Source: Paratinospora sagittata (Eukaryota > Streptophyta > Magnoliopsida > Ranunculales > Menispermaceae). Taken from it: a stretch of DNA of 64,000 nt. The stretch covers positions 39,650,741-39,714,740 of the forward strand of contig CM069593.1 in assembly GCA_035771175.1 (NCBI GenBank), written 5' to 3'. The notes beneath the pieces were generated by a model, which made no database searches, was not told the origin of the DNA, and saw nothing but the letters and a program-made list of their open reading frames with translations. Positions 1-10,909 of this stretch are shown here, in pieces; position 1 is the stretch's first letter, and each line of letters starts with the position of its first letter. The position numbers and the translations under genes were made by a program.

Positions 1-1638
1 GTTGCCACTTCTTATAATAAAGTCTCACGGAAAATTTCATTTAACTTTAAGTAACATTTAGTTGTTTTGTTATTCCATCGCTTTGAAATAAAGTAACAAA
101 GTATATGTCTTAAGCCCTTATCTTTTCACACCGTCCATGTATGAATTGACTAAACATATTTGTACAGTGTTATCAAGGCGTGCACCTTAGTGCGCCCCAA
201 GCAAGCCTTGAAGTAAGACGCACATGTTGCACCTCAATACTTGATAGGAAAGGTGCATTAACTAAAGCGTGTGCCTTAATGCGCCTCACTTTCCTACTCC
301 TCATTAAAAAATAAAAAATAAAAACACACACACACTATTTAATCATGAAATAAGTACAGTATTATATACTTCTTTTCTTTATTCTTTGAATATATATATA
401 TACACACACATAATACACAATATAGAACATAAAATATTGAAGGAAACTCGTGTTACGCTTTTATAGCAATAATAAGTAGTTGTTACAAATGCATCACAAT
501 TGCTACTTGTTCTTCTTTTCTTTGGTATTTCTTTCTTCAATTCAATTTTACATATCAAAAGAAATAAACATAATAATAATAACAATGAAATAGAAACATT
601 AGTGCAATTACAAACATAATGATGTATAATGGGAAAATTTTAAAACTTTTATTGATATTTGTCTTTTCAAATTCTTTTACAAAAAATTAACATATAATTA
701 AGTTTTTTAAGAATTTTACGTCTCACTTTACTCAAACGTGTGTCTCACCTTGCACCTTGCGCTTTTAACTACCTTGAGGATATATTTAAATTTCCAATGA
801 AATAGCACTAACAAATGACACTAAATTGAGAGTAAATGCTTAATTAAAGGTATGGAGACAAACTGAAATTTGAGGGACTTAAGATTAGTAGGATTAAGAT
901 TGAATACATATGTAACTTAATGGAAGTACAAATTCAGATGTAGAAATAATAAAAGATTGAAAGCCAAGAGATGCTAAAGATTGAAACTTTTGGTATTTGG
1001 ACTCCATTGTTCAACAGGAAAAGAAAATGATACAGGAGAAATAATGAGCCATAAAGTTAAAGCAAGATGAGTTAACCAGAAGGGTGCCTCAAGAGTATTA
1101 TATGATTGATGCATCACATTGGAGTTGTATGAAACTGCTATTAGAACAACCATGCTTTAAGGAACATAATGTTGAGCAATAAAAAAACAATGACCAACAA
1201 TCTACCACTCAACTCAACTCAACTAAACCTTTTCCCAACTACATACCGTGGCAGTTAAGAACCACTTTATGCAGTGAACAGCATCCACTCAAGCTCCATT
1301 TCATCCTTTAGACCATTAAATTTGTGCTTTTCACTACTATTTCACAAAATATTTTTCCCTTTTTATTCTTCAACAAAAACACATTTTCAATTCTATTTCT
1401 AGCTTTTGAGTCATTCATTGTAAACAACAGATCATTTTTTCTTCAAGCTTTTCCTCAAAAACATTTTTTTAGGTGAAAAAAAAAAACAAAACAAAACAAA
1501 AACAAACAAGGTGTTTCACTTTTGGTTTAATGGGCATTATTATAGTTACCAGTTTCTCCTCTACTTCTTCAAAGTCTCAAAATCAAAATCAGTAAAAATC
1601 CACAATTGTGTAGAAATCCATAATATTTTATACTGTTC
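1..1638. other. AT-rich non-coding stretch, probably TERT intron 1 or flank
   Basis: I see no coding exon here on either strand. TERT exon 1 lies just to the right on the minus strand and ends in a good splice donor, so this stretch would be intron 1, or intron plus inserted repeats, if the gene is intact. The next TERT exon is not visible, so intron 1 would have to be longer than 1.7 kb. Poly-A/T runs and short CA/TA microsatellites (around 320-340 and 395-415) are present. Confidence 0.5.
170..785. repeat. candidate non-autonomous element with GCGCC/CAAGG-rich ends
   Basis: The left end (about 170-290) is full of short words such as CAAGGCGTGCACCTT, TGCGCC and GCGCCTCAC. The right end (about 720-785) carries CACCTTGCGC and ACCTTGAGG in roughly inverted arrangement, with an AT-rich centre. 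This looks like a dispersed plant repeat with degenerate inverted ends. I could not define exact termini or a target duplication, so class and borders are uncertain. Confidence 0.3.
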
Positions 1639-1761
1639 TTAAATTCCACAAGTACCTGTAAAGTCCCTTAACCAGCACCAAAAACGATCAAAATTCCGGA
1701 GACTCAAACAAAACAAGTCTTGAAACCGAAAAGAAGGAGAAAAAGAGAGAAATTGACCTAC

Positions 1762-2067
1762 CTCCGCCTGCGGCCATCGATTGTCGGGAAAGAACACGGC
1801 GAGGGGCGGCGCATTCTCCGGTAAAACCGCGAAGCACCGATTCAAGAGACGGCGATAATCGGAGGGATCGTCGGGTCTCAAAAGGAAGGACATGGCATCG
1901 GCACCGCTACAGCCAAGGCAACGCCGGCCCTTGCAGCCGGCGCATTCGGCCGGAGTAGCCAGAGGTGAAGGCAACAGAGCTATCACCGTTTCTGCTAAAG
2001 TGCGAGCGCGGTTTCCGTATAGCCTCCATAGAACCTCGGGAACTCTTCGCTTTTTGTTCCTTGTCAT
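1762..2067 (-). CDS. TERT: telomerase reverse transcriptase, exon 1 (partial gene)
   Basis: This exon encodes the N-terminus of the telomerase catalytic subunit, which copies the telomerase RNA template onto chromosome ends in the nucleus. The reading from the ATG at 2067 has the plant TERT start: RVPEVLWRLYGNRAR at residues 8-22, then a Cys-rich CxGCKGRRCLGCSG segment, then FLLRPDDPSDYRRLLNRCFAVL, all features I recognise from plant TERT exon 1. The exon ends at GCGGAG|GTAGGT, a strong donor. The frame runs on into the intron to 1639, but that extension looks unlike TERT. The 102-codon exon is clean, with no stop or frameshift. It is GC-rich, unlike its AT-rich surroundings. Remaining exons should lie at lower coordinates outside the window. 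A truncated pseudogene copy cannot be excluded because no second exon is visible within 1.7 kb. Confidence 0.85.
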
Positions 2068-2220
2068 TGCCGGAGAATGTTAGTAGAAGCAGTTCCGGGA
2101 GGCACTGCTGCGACTCGGAGACTCAAGTAAGTAGCCGTTTTTTTGGCACCGGTTTGCGTTCCTTTGTTATTTTCAAATAAAATTAACAAGACAATAAAAA
2201 TGAACAAACAAAGGAGGTAG

Positions 2221-2790
2221 AATAAGGGGTGTACATGAATTAGAATGGGTTGAGTCGGTTTGAGGTAGAGTTGAATTTGACTGATATATCAAATTGGTCG
2301 AGTTAATTTTTTAGCAACCTGACCCGAACTCTTAAAATTTATATATATATATAAGTTCATTCTCCTTCTCATAAGTCAATTTTAAGAATAGTTTGGCTTG
2401 TATATATATATAATATATATATTAGTTCTCCCAAAAAAAAAGAAATTTCATCTTTTAATGCTTAAATAGTAATTTAATAAGTTGAATAGATGATAATCCA
2501 ACATAATTTATTACTAATATAAGTTTAAATAACGGTTATTAAGCTTTCAAAAAATTAGACTATTTAATGAGGCCAACCCGACCGACCCAACCCGACCCGA
2601 TTTGACCTCTAGTTTGAAGTCAAAATCTAACCTAATCTAAATAGTTTAGGTTGCCAAATTTGAAACTCAACCTAACTCAATTTATCCTCCAACTCAAATA
2701 GTTTGAGTTCGATTTGGGTTGGGTCGATAGATCGGGTTAGACTTGGGCTTAATTTTGATAACTTCGAATAATAATTTACAAAATAATTAC
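2221..2790. repeat. dispersed GGTTGGGT/ACCCGACC repeat, possible MITE
   Basis: The stretch starts with AAGGGGTGTACATGAATT and GGGTTGAGTCGG. It later carries CAACCCGACCGACCC and GGGTTGGGTCGATAGATCGG, with an AT-rich middle. Similar GGGTGT...GGGTTGGGTTGGG sequence occurs at 27876-27970, and an ACCCGAC...ACACCCTA counterpart at 57998-58078. The same vocabulary at three places suggests a dispersed non-autonomous element. Exact ends, target duplications and superfamily were not resolved. No coding sequence is visible. Confidence 0.35.
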
Positions 2791-2861
2791 TACAAATTAA
2801 ATTATGGTGGCTCTTTTCTTTTACCTAATATTTACAGTATGCTATTATAATGGCTTAGATT

Positions 2862-4113
2862 GGATTTTTGACATGATTATTTTTCAAAAATAAAAAAATT
2901 TTACAAATGTCATTAAAACACAAATATTGACTTATTTGTCTTATTTTATTATTTATCGCACAGTTAGTGCACCACACAAGCGCCACGTGGATGAAAAAGA
3001 TGGCATTTTTTACAAGGAAGCCGTCTTTTCAAAAGACGCCTTCCTTTCTTGCGCAAAATAAAAAAATTAAAGGGAATGTGAATGGACGCGTTCCCTTCCC
3101 TTACTAAAAAAAACCATTTTTCTTCTTTACCCAATAAAACCAGTTTTCTGTACCGAAATGGACGATTTCTCAGGGAAGATTTGAGATTTGGTGAAGAGTT
3201 TTTGGAGAGAGTTTTGAAAGAGATTACCGAAAGGGTAATATTTGTGTTTTGATGTCCAACTTTCTCCTTTATATAGTATTTATTTTTAATCTCAATTAAT
3301 TTCGGCTTTAAAGTAGCGAAATCTAACCAAAGTGTAGGGTTTTCAGATCCACAAAATTCATTTCTTCTTCGGCGGTTCCGTCAGGTATGACTAAGGTTAC
3401 ATCTTTTCCCTTTAATTTATACAGTCCAATTTGCCCTAAATTTTGATCTTTTTTACATTCATTTTCTTTCGTGTAATCTTTGATCCATCATCGATCCATG
3501 AAGACCGAACATAATTGATGTTTTCAGCTTCTATTATTCGGAATTTGCCTAAATTTTCCAGTTTATGATCGAAAATTGTATCTGGAGGTGTAGGATCTCA
3601 CGAGATCATAACACGGAGGGAATTTTGAAATTGTAGTAAATGAGTTGGATCAATCCCCCACAAAATCTAGCACTTCTAATCAAATTGAGATAGGTAATAA
3701 TGGGGATTTTGATGCTGAGATTGAGAAATTAGCATCTGGAGGACCTGTGGAAGGAAATGGAGAAGAAATTGAAAAAGAAAAAAAAATTAAGGGAAAGCGT
3801 TTTTGAAAAGACACATTCCCTTTACTTAAAAAAAAAATTTTAAGGAAACTTTTGAAAAGACGTTTTATCTTTACTTATAAAAAAATAAATTTTGAAGAGA
3901 AGAAAAGACGTTTTTCCTTTACTTAAAAAAAAAAAAATTGAAGGAAATGCGTCTTTTCAAAAGACGCCTTCTTTGTAAAAATGTCACTTTTTCCGTCCAC
4001 GTAGTGCTTGTGTGGCGCGCTGACTGGGCGATAAATAGTAAAATATGGTAAATAGGTCAATATTTGTGTTTTGATGGCATTTGTGAAATTTTTTTATTTT
4101 TGAAAGGTAATCT
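2862..4113. mobile_element. non-autonomous Mutator-like element 1 with long inverted ends
   Basis: The left end (TTTTTGACATGATTAT, then an AT-rich tract and ACACAAATATTGAC, about 2862-2990) is matched in inverted orientation by the right end (about 3985-4113: GTCAATATTTGTGTTTTGAT ... AAAGGTAATC), over roughly 120 bp per arm. Just inside each arm sits a copy of the palindrome GTCTTTTCAAAAGAC flanked by GCC/TTCC (about 3028-3048 and 3952-3972). No transposase is encoded. The interior holds leader-like sequence and a short captured-looking ORF. Long inverted ends with a non-coding or gene-derived interior fit a Mutator-like (MULE/Pack-MULE) element. The right terminus abuts element 2 and no clear 9-bp target duplication was found. 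Confidence 0.6.
3618..3806 (+). pseudogene. short acidic ORF inside MULE 1, possible captured exon
   Basis: An open reading of 62 codons without an obvious ATG runs to TGA at 3804-3806. It encodes an acidic, Ser/Glu-rich peptide with VNELDQSPTKSSTSNQ and EIEKLASGGPVEGNGEE. The composition looks like real coding sequence rather than the surrounding A/T-rich DNA. It is preceded by leader-like, pyrimidine-rich sequence around 3340-3400. MULEs are known to pick up host gene fragments (Pack-MULEs), so a captured exon is plausible. I do not recognise the parent gene and cannot show that it is transcribed. The 3' end runs into AAAAAAT-rich subterminal sequence, so the C-terminus is probably artificial. 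Confidence 0.3.
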
Positions 4114-4116
4114 TGT

Positions 4117-5605
4117 GGCTTTTGACATGATTACCTTTTAAAAATAAAATAATTTTATAAATGTCATTCTAACACAAATATTGATTCATTTGCCATACTT
4201 TACTGTTCATTGTACAGTCAGCGAGCCACGTCGGCGTGGAGGTGACATTTTTTTTTAAGTAAAGGGAATGCGTCTTTCAAAAAAAATTATATCCAAACAA
4301 CGACAAAAGTACAATAGCTCAAAGATGAAAGACGCCTTCCCTTCGTATAATCGTGTGCTCTCATCTTTGAGCTATTGTACTTTTGTCGTTGTTTGAATAT
4401 AATTTTTTTTTTTTTGGATCGGAGCAATTGAGTGTTCTAATCTGCATTTTTTTTAGGGTCCTGGCGCCATTGTCTCCTTTGAACGAAGATTAGGGTGCGA
4501 CCGTGAGCTACTACTTCCGGCTACATCAGCGTCCAAGATTTCTTCGGCAACATTTGTGGGTTATCATCTCTGTGCTACGGTAATTCTATCGTTGTTTGGG
4601 CATAATTTTTTTTTTTTAGGATAGGAACAATTGCAGCCAGGAATAAGGAGACCAATTGGAAAAGCAGTGGCCATGGCTTGACCAAGTATTCCTTCAATTT
4701 TCGTCAAAAGGGTTAATTTTATTCACCAAGTCCATGAAAAAAACATTGAATTTGTGCCTCTTGGTTTGGACTCTAAATATCATGAGTTAACTTTTTCATT
4801 ATTGTTCTTCTTCTTCGTCTTCTGCCAGTTACTATTTGGGTGAAAAGCTCGGGTGAGTGAAAGTTTTGTTGGATTTTCTTTTCTTTTTTTTTTGGGTGTA
4901 GCATATTTATACGCTGTAAATTTTGGTGGAATAGTCAACTTTTTTTGTAAAGTTTTGGTTTTAATTAGTTCATTCTTTTGAAATATATTTTTGGGCAACA
5001 AACAAAATTTACAAAAGAAATCTTAGTAGCAATCTATCGTTTTTGTTTGTGGTTTTGTGAAAATTGTAGTTTTTGAAGTTGGTTGGGAAAGCAGCAAGAG
5101 ATAACAAGAAGAATCGGATCATCCCGAGGCATGTGTTCTTGCCAGTGATGAACAATGAAGAATTGGGGAAGTCGCTGGCCGAGAGAAGAATGAGGTGAAG
5201 TTGCAAAGTCACGTCATTGATGCTTGCATTATCCTCATCTCCAGCCATGAAAATTCATGTTCAGTCGTATTTATTTTTAAATATTATTGATGACTCAATT
5301 TAAATAATTCAATTTGAAAATAAAGTTAGGTATAAGGAAAGACGTTTTTTGATCATTTAAAAAAAAATTATGAAGGGAATGCGTTTTTTGAAAAGACGTT
5401 TTCCTTTTACATAAAAAAAAATTGTGATTCAAAAGACGCCTTCTCTTCACTTAAAAAAAAATGTCACATCCGCGTCGACGTGGCGCTTGTTTGACGCGCT
5501 GACTTTGCGATGAATAATAAAGTAGGGCAAATGAGTTAATATTTGTATTAAAATGATATTTATAAAATTATTTTATTTTTGAAGGGTAATAATGTTAAAA
5601 GTCCC
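4117..5605. mobile_element. non-autonomous Mutator-like element 2 with long inverted ends
   Basis: The left end begins GGCTTTTGACATGATTACC and continues through ACACAAATATTGATTCATT and GTCAGCGAGCCACGTCGGCG. The right end reads as its inverted counterpart, ending GGTAATAATGTTAAAAGTCCC at 5605, with about 120 bp of matching arm. TCTTGT sits immediately outside both ends (4111-4116 and 5606-5611). This may be a target duplication, although MULEs normally make about 9 bp. Subterminal GACGCC words recur at 4270-4340 and 5335-5450. The interior holds a leader-like segment (4440-4680) and a perfect-looking hairpin, but no transposase. ORFs on the minus strand at 4780-5248 look like chance readings. 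Confidence 0.6.
4281..4408. repeat. near-perfect 48-bp inverted repeat (hairpin) in MULE 2
   Basis: The arm at 4281-4328 is the reverse complement of 4361-4408 with one mismatch by eye (TATCC against TATTC). It includes GACAAAAGTACAATAGCTC and AAAGATGA, and the spacer is 32 nt. The hairpin splits a GCGTCTTTCAA / GAAAGACGCC palindrome of the element's subterminal region, so it looks like a later addition or a template-switch product. An RNA made from either strand would fold into a long stem. Confidence 0.8.
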
Positions 5606-5611
5606 TCTTGT

Positions 5612-6465
5612 AGGCCTGAATAATAGTAATGAAGTTCAAGAACAGGTATTGAGTCTAGATGAAGCAAGGTTGTTTGATTGGCGACAAAATTTATGGGGGT
5701 CCGACCGCGCACAACTTAGGACAGCTCGTAAAAAGGTCGGTAGCCCCATTATAGAGAGTTTCCATTTGTTGGCCCGCTAACCCCATGTCTTAAAACAGGC
5801 CACCTTCGCATCGCCACACACCGCAAGTGCCACCAACAAGCACTCCACTTGCACAATCAGCGCATGCCTCGTTGGTACTGCAAGTTGCTCCACTGGAACA
5901 ACTTCACAGGTCGCTACATAGTTCTTCAGTTAAAGTTAATCAGGACATACCTTCTCACTCTAACGATGATTTTCGACCAAAAGAGTTGTGCAATGTCCAT
6001 CTCGATTATGGATTCCGCCACCCGAACAGGCACGCCCTAGTGTCGGAGATAACAAATCCCTTCAGCGCATGGACTCGAGGAGGAGGATTTTGTTGGTAAA
6101 CATGATTGCACACATTCATTCATTTCAAAGGCAAAACTTTTTAAGGGAGTATGTAACTTTAGTAAATAACCACAAATAACATGAAGCATCATATCATGTG
6201 CATTTTTTTTATTATTTTATATTATATTTATTTATCCAGCATGCTATCAATATCCATCGATATTGTCGTTTATTTTAGACTCCTGGACTACGTTGATAGT
6301 TGCTTATTCGTGGGTGTAGTGCAATGAAACTAATCTACATGAGCTTTTGAGATCACTATAAAGCCATAAAGTGAATAAGTAGGGTAAACAAAGGAATATT
6401 TTGTTAAGGAACTTATTTATGGAAAAGATTTTGTATGAAAAGTAAGGTAAAAAGGGAAGTACTTT
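5612..6465. other. unassigned stretch with short ORFs of unknown origin
   Basis: The plus-strand segments 5592-5780 and 5827-6099 have fairly balanced codon composition (for example LNNSNEVQEQVLSLDEARLF and a Ser/His/Pro-rich 90-residue reading). I recognise no domain and they do not join into one frame. They could be a decayed gene fragment between two MULEs. From 6180 to 6465 the sequence is plain AT-rich DNA. Confidence 0.3.
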
Positions 6466-6470
6466 TAAAA

Positions 6471-6690
6471 GGGGTTTTTGACTTGATTAGTATAATTAAT
6501 TAAAATTATGACCCTAATACCAATTTTTAAAAAATTATTATCCATATACCCAATATTTAACAGTGCTTTTTCTACGTAGGCGCCGATTGAATTTTTTTTT
6601 TTGCCACGTATAAGGCGTCTTCCAACTGAAAGCATCTTTCAAAAAGACGCCTTCAGTCCAAATTAATTTGAACTGAAAACGCCTTCAGCT
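6471..6690. mobile_element. left terminus of the PMD-carrying MULE (candidate)
   Basis: GGGGTTTTTGACTTGATTAG at 6471 resembles the GGCTTTTGACATGATTACC end of MULE 2. It is followed by an AT-rich arm and then GACGCC palindromes (AAGGCGTCTTCC at 6611-6622, AAAAAGACGCCTTCAG at 6641-6656, AACGCCTTCAG at 6678-6688), the same arrangement as in the two small MULEs. A matching right terminus was not found downstream of the transposase. It may have been lost near 20.4-21.0 kb. Confidence 0.4.
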
Positions 6691-6778
6691 CAAATATATA
6701 TATATATTTTAAAGTAAGAAATATATATATATATTTTAAAGTAAGAAATATATATATATATATTTTAAAGTAAGAAAT
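6690..6778. repeat. three tandem ~27-bp AT-rich repeats
   Basis: Three consecutive copies of a unit made of an AT dinucleotide run followed by TTTTAAAGTAAGAAA. Copies differ only in the length of the AT run. No coding content. Confidence 0.8.
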
Positions 6779-8459
6779 TTTTAGGCCATAGCCAATACGT
6801 TGGGGTTTTTTCCCGACTAACACTTGGAGCGACAGAACCCCGTTCCCAAGCCCCAGTGAATTTTTCACCCCTAATCGAAACTTTTAGTTTAAATGAACTA
6901 AATCGACTTAGAAAACGCATTGAGGCAATCGAAACCAATCCGCCGGATTTTTTTTTTCGTCCAACACTTAGAGCGAATCTCAATACCCTCCCAGGGACCC
7001 CCGGAACAGATGGAACCCGTTTTCATGCCCCGGTGAATTCTTCATCCTCCAACCGAAACTTTTAGTTTAAATGAACTAAATTGACTTAGAAAACGTTTTT
7101 GACTCAACCGCGGCCAATCCGTAGGATTTTTTTATCGTCTGACACTTGGAGCGAGTCTCAATACCCTCCCAAGAACCCCCGAAATAGACGGAACCCCGTT
7201 TCAAAGCCTCGGTGAATTTTTCATCCCACAACTGAAACTTTTAGTTTAAATGAACTAAATAAACTTAGAAAATACATTTGAGGCAACCGGGACCAATTCG
7301 CCGAGTTTTTTTTTTCGTCCGACACTTGGAGCAAGTCCCAATACCCTCCCAGGGACCCCCGGAACCGACGAAACCTTTCTCCCATACCCCGGTGAATTTT
7401 TCACCCCCCCCCAATCGGAACTTTTAGTTCAAATTAACTAAATTGACTTAGAAAACACTTTTGACTCAACCGCGGCCAATCCGCAGGGTTTTTATTTCGT
7501 CCGACACTTTGAGCGAGTCCCGATACCTTCCCACGGACCCCCGAAATGGACATAACCTCGCTCCCATGCCCTGGTGAATTTTTCACCCCCAACCAAAACT
7601 TTTAGTTTAAATGAACTAAATAGACTTAGAAAATGCGTTTGAGGCAACCGAGACCAATTCGCCGAGTTTTTTTTTTCGGCCGACACTTAGAGCGAGTCCC
7701 AATACCCTCCCAGGGACCCCCCGAAACCGACGAAACCTCTCTCCCATGCCCTGGTGAATTTTTCATCCCCCAACCAGAACTTTTAGTTCAAATTAACTAA
7801 ATTGACTTTGAAAACCCTTTTGACTCAACTGCGGCCAATCCGCTGGGTTTTTTTTTCGTCCAACACTTGGAGTGAGTCCCAATACCCTCCTAGGGACCCC
7901 CGGAACAGACGAAACCTCGCTCCCAAGCCCCGGTGAAATTTTCACCCCCAACTGGATCTTGTAGTTTAAATGAACTAAATAGGCTTAAAAAACGCGTTTG
8001 AGGCAACTGGGACCAATTCGCCGGGTTTCTTCTTCGCCCGACACTTGGAGTGAGTCTCAATACCCTCCCAGGGACCCCTGAAATTGACGGAGCCCCGCTC
8101 TCATGCTCCAGTGAATTTTTCACCCCCCAATCGGAACTTTTAGTTCAAATTAACTAAATTGACTTAGAAAACCCTTTTAACTCAACCGCAACCAATTCAC
8201 CGGGTTTTTATTTCGTCCTACACTTTGAGCGAGTCCCAATATCCTCTCACGGACCTCCGAAACCGACAGAACCTCGCTCCCATGCCCTGGTGGATTTTTC
8301 ACCCCCTAACCGGAACTTTTAGTTCTAATGAACTAAATTGACTTAGAAAACACATTTGAGGCAACCGAGACCAATCCGCCGGTTTTTTTTTGTCAAACAC
8401 TTTGAGCGAGTCCCAATACCCTCCCACGGACCCTCAAAACCGATGGAACCCCGCTCCCA
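6779..8459. repeat. ~180-bp satellite array, part 1 (about 9 monomers)
   Basis: A tandem array with the marker GTGAATTTTTCACCCC near 6856, 7033, 7212, 7392, 7574, 7754, 7933, 8111 and 8290. The spacing is 177-182 bp. Each monomer has a T-run, CGTCCGACACTTGGAGCGAG, CCCAATACCCTCCCAGGGAC and ACTTTTAGTTNAAAT. Monomers alternate between type A (GTTTAAATGAACTAAAT ... TTGAGGCAACCG) and type B (GTTCAAATTAACTAAATTG ... TTGACTCAACCGCGG), giving a ~360-bp dimer. ORFs read through the array are artefacts of the repeat. Confidence 0.9.
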
Positions 8460-9355
8460 TGTAATACCCTAGGTTTGCACAAAAAAAAAAGAATTGAACT
8501 TCGAGTACCCTTTTGGCTATAAAAAGCCCCCCGTCCTTTGGTTATTTTCACACCAAATCACTGTCTTCTCTCTCTTGTGATTTCTCTCTCCTCTTTTTGA
8601 GATTCTATTCCCGGTGCAAAGCAGTTTTGCTCGGAGGAGGGGCCAGTTTCAAAAGGAGTTTTTATCTGAAGGTGGGGAGCGAAACATAGGTTTACGCGTC
8701 TTATAACTTTTATTAAAATTTACATTCATTTATCATTATGTCTATTATTCATTTACACTGCATTATTGCGTATAATGTTCATAACTGTCATACTTATGAA
8801 TGTATATTTGGAGTTCATGTATTACATTATTACTATGTCAGATTAGTGGTCAATCTGACTCAACCAGACATTGTCTTGTCCTCAGTAACTTTAAATAGTG
8901 AATGAGAGGCAGTGTGTTACTCTATACGATTGGTACTTAAGTAGACCTCACGTCTCACCTCTCAAACTGGAGACTGATCTGGTTGGTCTTATTTGAAAGC
9001 TATCAGCTTGTACAAGTGATATTGAACATCCTAACTTTACACGTTGTGATACCGACCTGATAAGAATCACCAGACGCTGCCAAATCCTATCTAATGTTAG
9101 TAAAAACCGAACCTGCTCATGCATTGACATCATACATAAGCACCACCTAGGGCCGTAAATGGTTTATGATCCACAAAATAGTTAGAAGCAATGCTCATTA
9201 TTCTTGATATTTTCATGGAGAAGGACGTATAATGAGAACTGAGGTTTACCTGGGGATGAACATCTATATGTGAATCCAGGGTGACGACCTTGGGGAGGGA
9301 CGTGCAATGAGAACCTGAGTTTACCTAGGGATGGACATCTGTACGTGAACTCAGG
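8460..9355 (+). mobile_element. truncated Ty3/gypsy LTR inside the satellite
   Basis: The sequence starts with the family's LTR end TGTAATACCCTAGG, then an A-run, then a TATA-type promoter word (GGCTATAAAAAG near 8517). It continues with TCTGAAGGTGGGGAGCGAAAC, which is shared with the other LTRs here. It breaks off at GTGAACTCAGG, about 0.4 kb short of the usual GGGTGTGACA end (compare 25084-25682). The flanks are not a simple 5-bp duplication: the satellite on the right restarts about 115 bp earlier in the monomer than where the left part stopped. The insertion was therefore followed by deletion or recombination. Confidence 0.85.
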
Positions 9356-9365
9356 GCACCATATG

Positions 9366-10575
9366 TTTTTATTTCGTCCTCCACTTTGAGCGAGTCCCAA
9401 TACCCTCCCATGGACCTCCGGAACCGATGGAACCTCGCTCCCAAACCCTGGTGAATCTTCACCCCCAACCGAAACTTTTAGATTAAATGAATTAAATAGA
9501 CTTAGAAAACGCGTTTGAGGTAACCGGGACCAATCCGCCGGGTTTTTTTTTTTCGTTCGACACTTGGAGTGAGTCCTAATACCCTCTCAGGGAGCCCCGG
9601 AACCGACGCAATCCTGCTCCCATGCCCCGGTGAAGTTTTCACCCCCAAACCGGAACTTTTAGTTCAAATTAACTAAATTGACTTAGAAAACCCATTTGAC
9701 TCAACTGTGGTCAATCCGCCTTTTTTCTCATTTGACACTTGGAGCGTCCCAATACCCTCTCTAGGACCCCTAAAATTGACGAAACCCCGTTCTCATGCCC
9801 CAATGAATTTTTCACGTCCCAATAAGAACTTTTAGTTCAAATTAACTAAATTGATTTAGAAAACCATTTTGACTCAATCGCGGCCAATCCACCGTATTTT
9901 TTTTTTCATCCGACACTTTGAGAGAGTCTCAATACCCTCCCACGGACACCCGAAACCGACGGAACATCGCTCCCAAGCCCTGATGAATTTTTCACCCCCA
10001 ACCGGAACTTTTAGTATAAATGAACTAAATAGACTTAGAAAACGCATTTGAGGCAACCGAGACCAATCCGCCGGGTTTTTTTCTTCTGACACTTGAAGTA
10101 AGTCCCAATTCCCCCCCCAGGGACCCCCCGAACCCCTCTCCCATGCCCCGATGAATTTTTCACCCCCCAACCGAAACGTTTACTTCAAATTAACTATATT
10201 GACTTGGAAAACCCTTTTGACTCAACCGCGGCCAATCCGCCGGGTTTTTTTTTCATCTGACACTTGGAGCAAGTCCCAATACCCTCCTAGGGACCCCTAG
10301 TACCCTGCTCCCATGCCTCGGTAAATATTTCACCCCCCAACCGAAACTTTTAGTTCAAATGAATTAAATTGGACTTAGGAAACCCTTTTGACTAAACCGC
10401 GACCAATCCGCCATATTTTTTATTCGTCCGACACTTGGAGCGAGTTTCAATACCCTCCTACGGACCCCCGGAACAGACGGAACCCCGCTCCAAGTTCCCC
10501 GTGATATTTTCAGCCCTTAACCGAAACTTTTAGTTCAAATTAATTAAAAACACTTAGAAAACACTTTCAGAATGT
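9366..10575. repeat. ~180-bp satellite array, part 2 (about 7 monomers)
   Basis: Continuation of the array right of the LTR fragment. The GTGAANNTTTCAC markers lie near 9441, 9630, 9803, 9983, 10151, 10321 and 10501, so spacing is more variable (about 168-189 bp). The order of types is A, B, B, A, B, B-like, so the strict A/B alternation is less regular than in part 1. The last monomer breaks down after AAAACACTTTCAG at about 10570, where the sequence changes to AT-rich DNA 3' of the PMD gene. Confidence 0.9.
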
Positions 10576-10909
10576 TAAGAACTAATGTGTGTGTATTAAT
10601 AAATGAATGCGAAACATAAGAACCCATGAAAAAGTGTATTGATTCAAAATATTCCAAAACATGCCGTAAATGTTACATCAAAATGATTCATTACATATTT
10701 TTGTGCATATCAACTTACATCATAAAAGAATATAAACCATGATATAAAACTATGTGTTGTCAATCGGTGCCACATATTGGCCATTTACGTCGTTTGTTGC
10801 GGCGCAAATGAGCTCTAGTGTATTGTTGCAATGGGGGTTGCATTAGAGGATGAACATCATTTGGACCGTGATCATGATCAGATGGCTCATCATGTGTCTC
10901 CGTAATCGC

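Noticed and set aside
5827..6099. 90-residue Ser/His-rich ORF
   Set aside because: No family is recognised, two other frames are open across the same place, and there is no leader or splice signal. Mentioned only as an unassigned stretch.
6653..10170. Several 60-98-residue ORFs across the satellite
   Set aside because: They recur with the ~180-bp period in both strands and share the same phrases (for example SLFSSFKLKV), so they are readings of the repeat, not genes.
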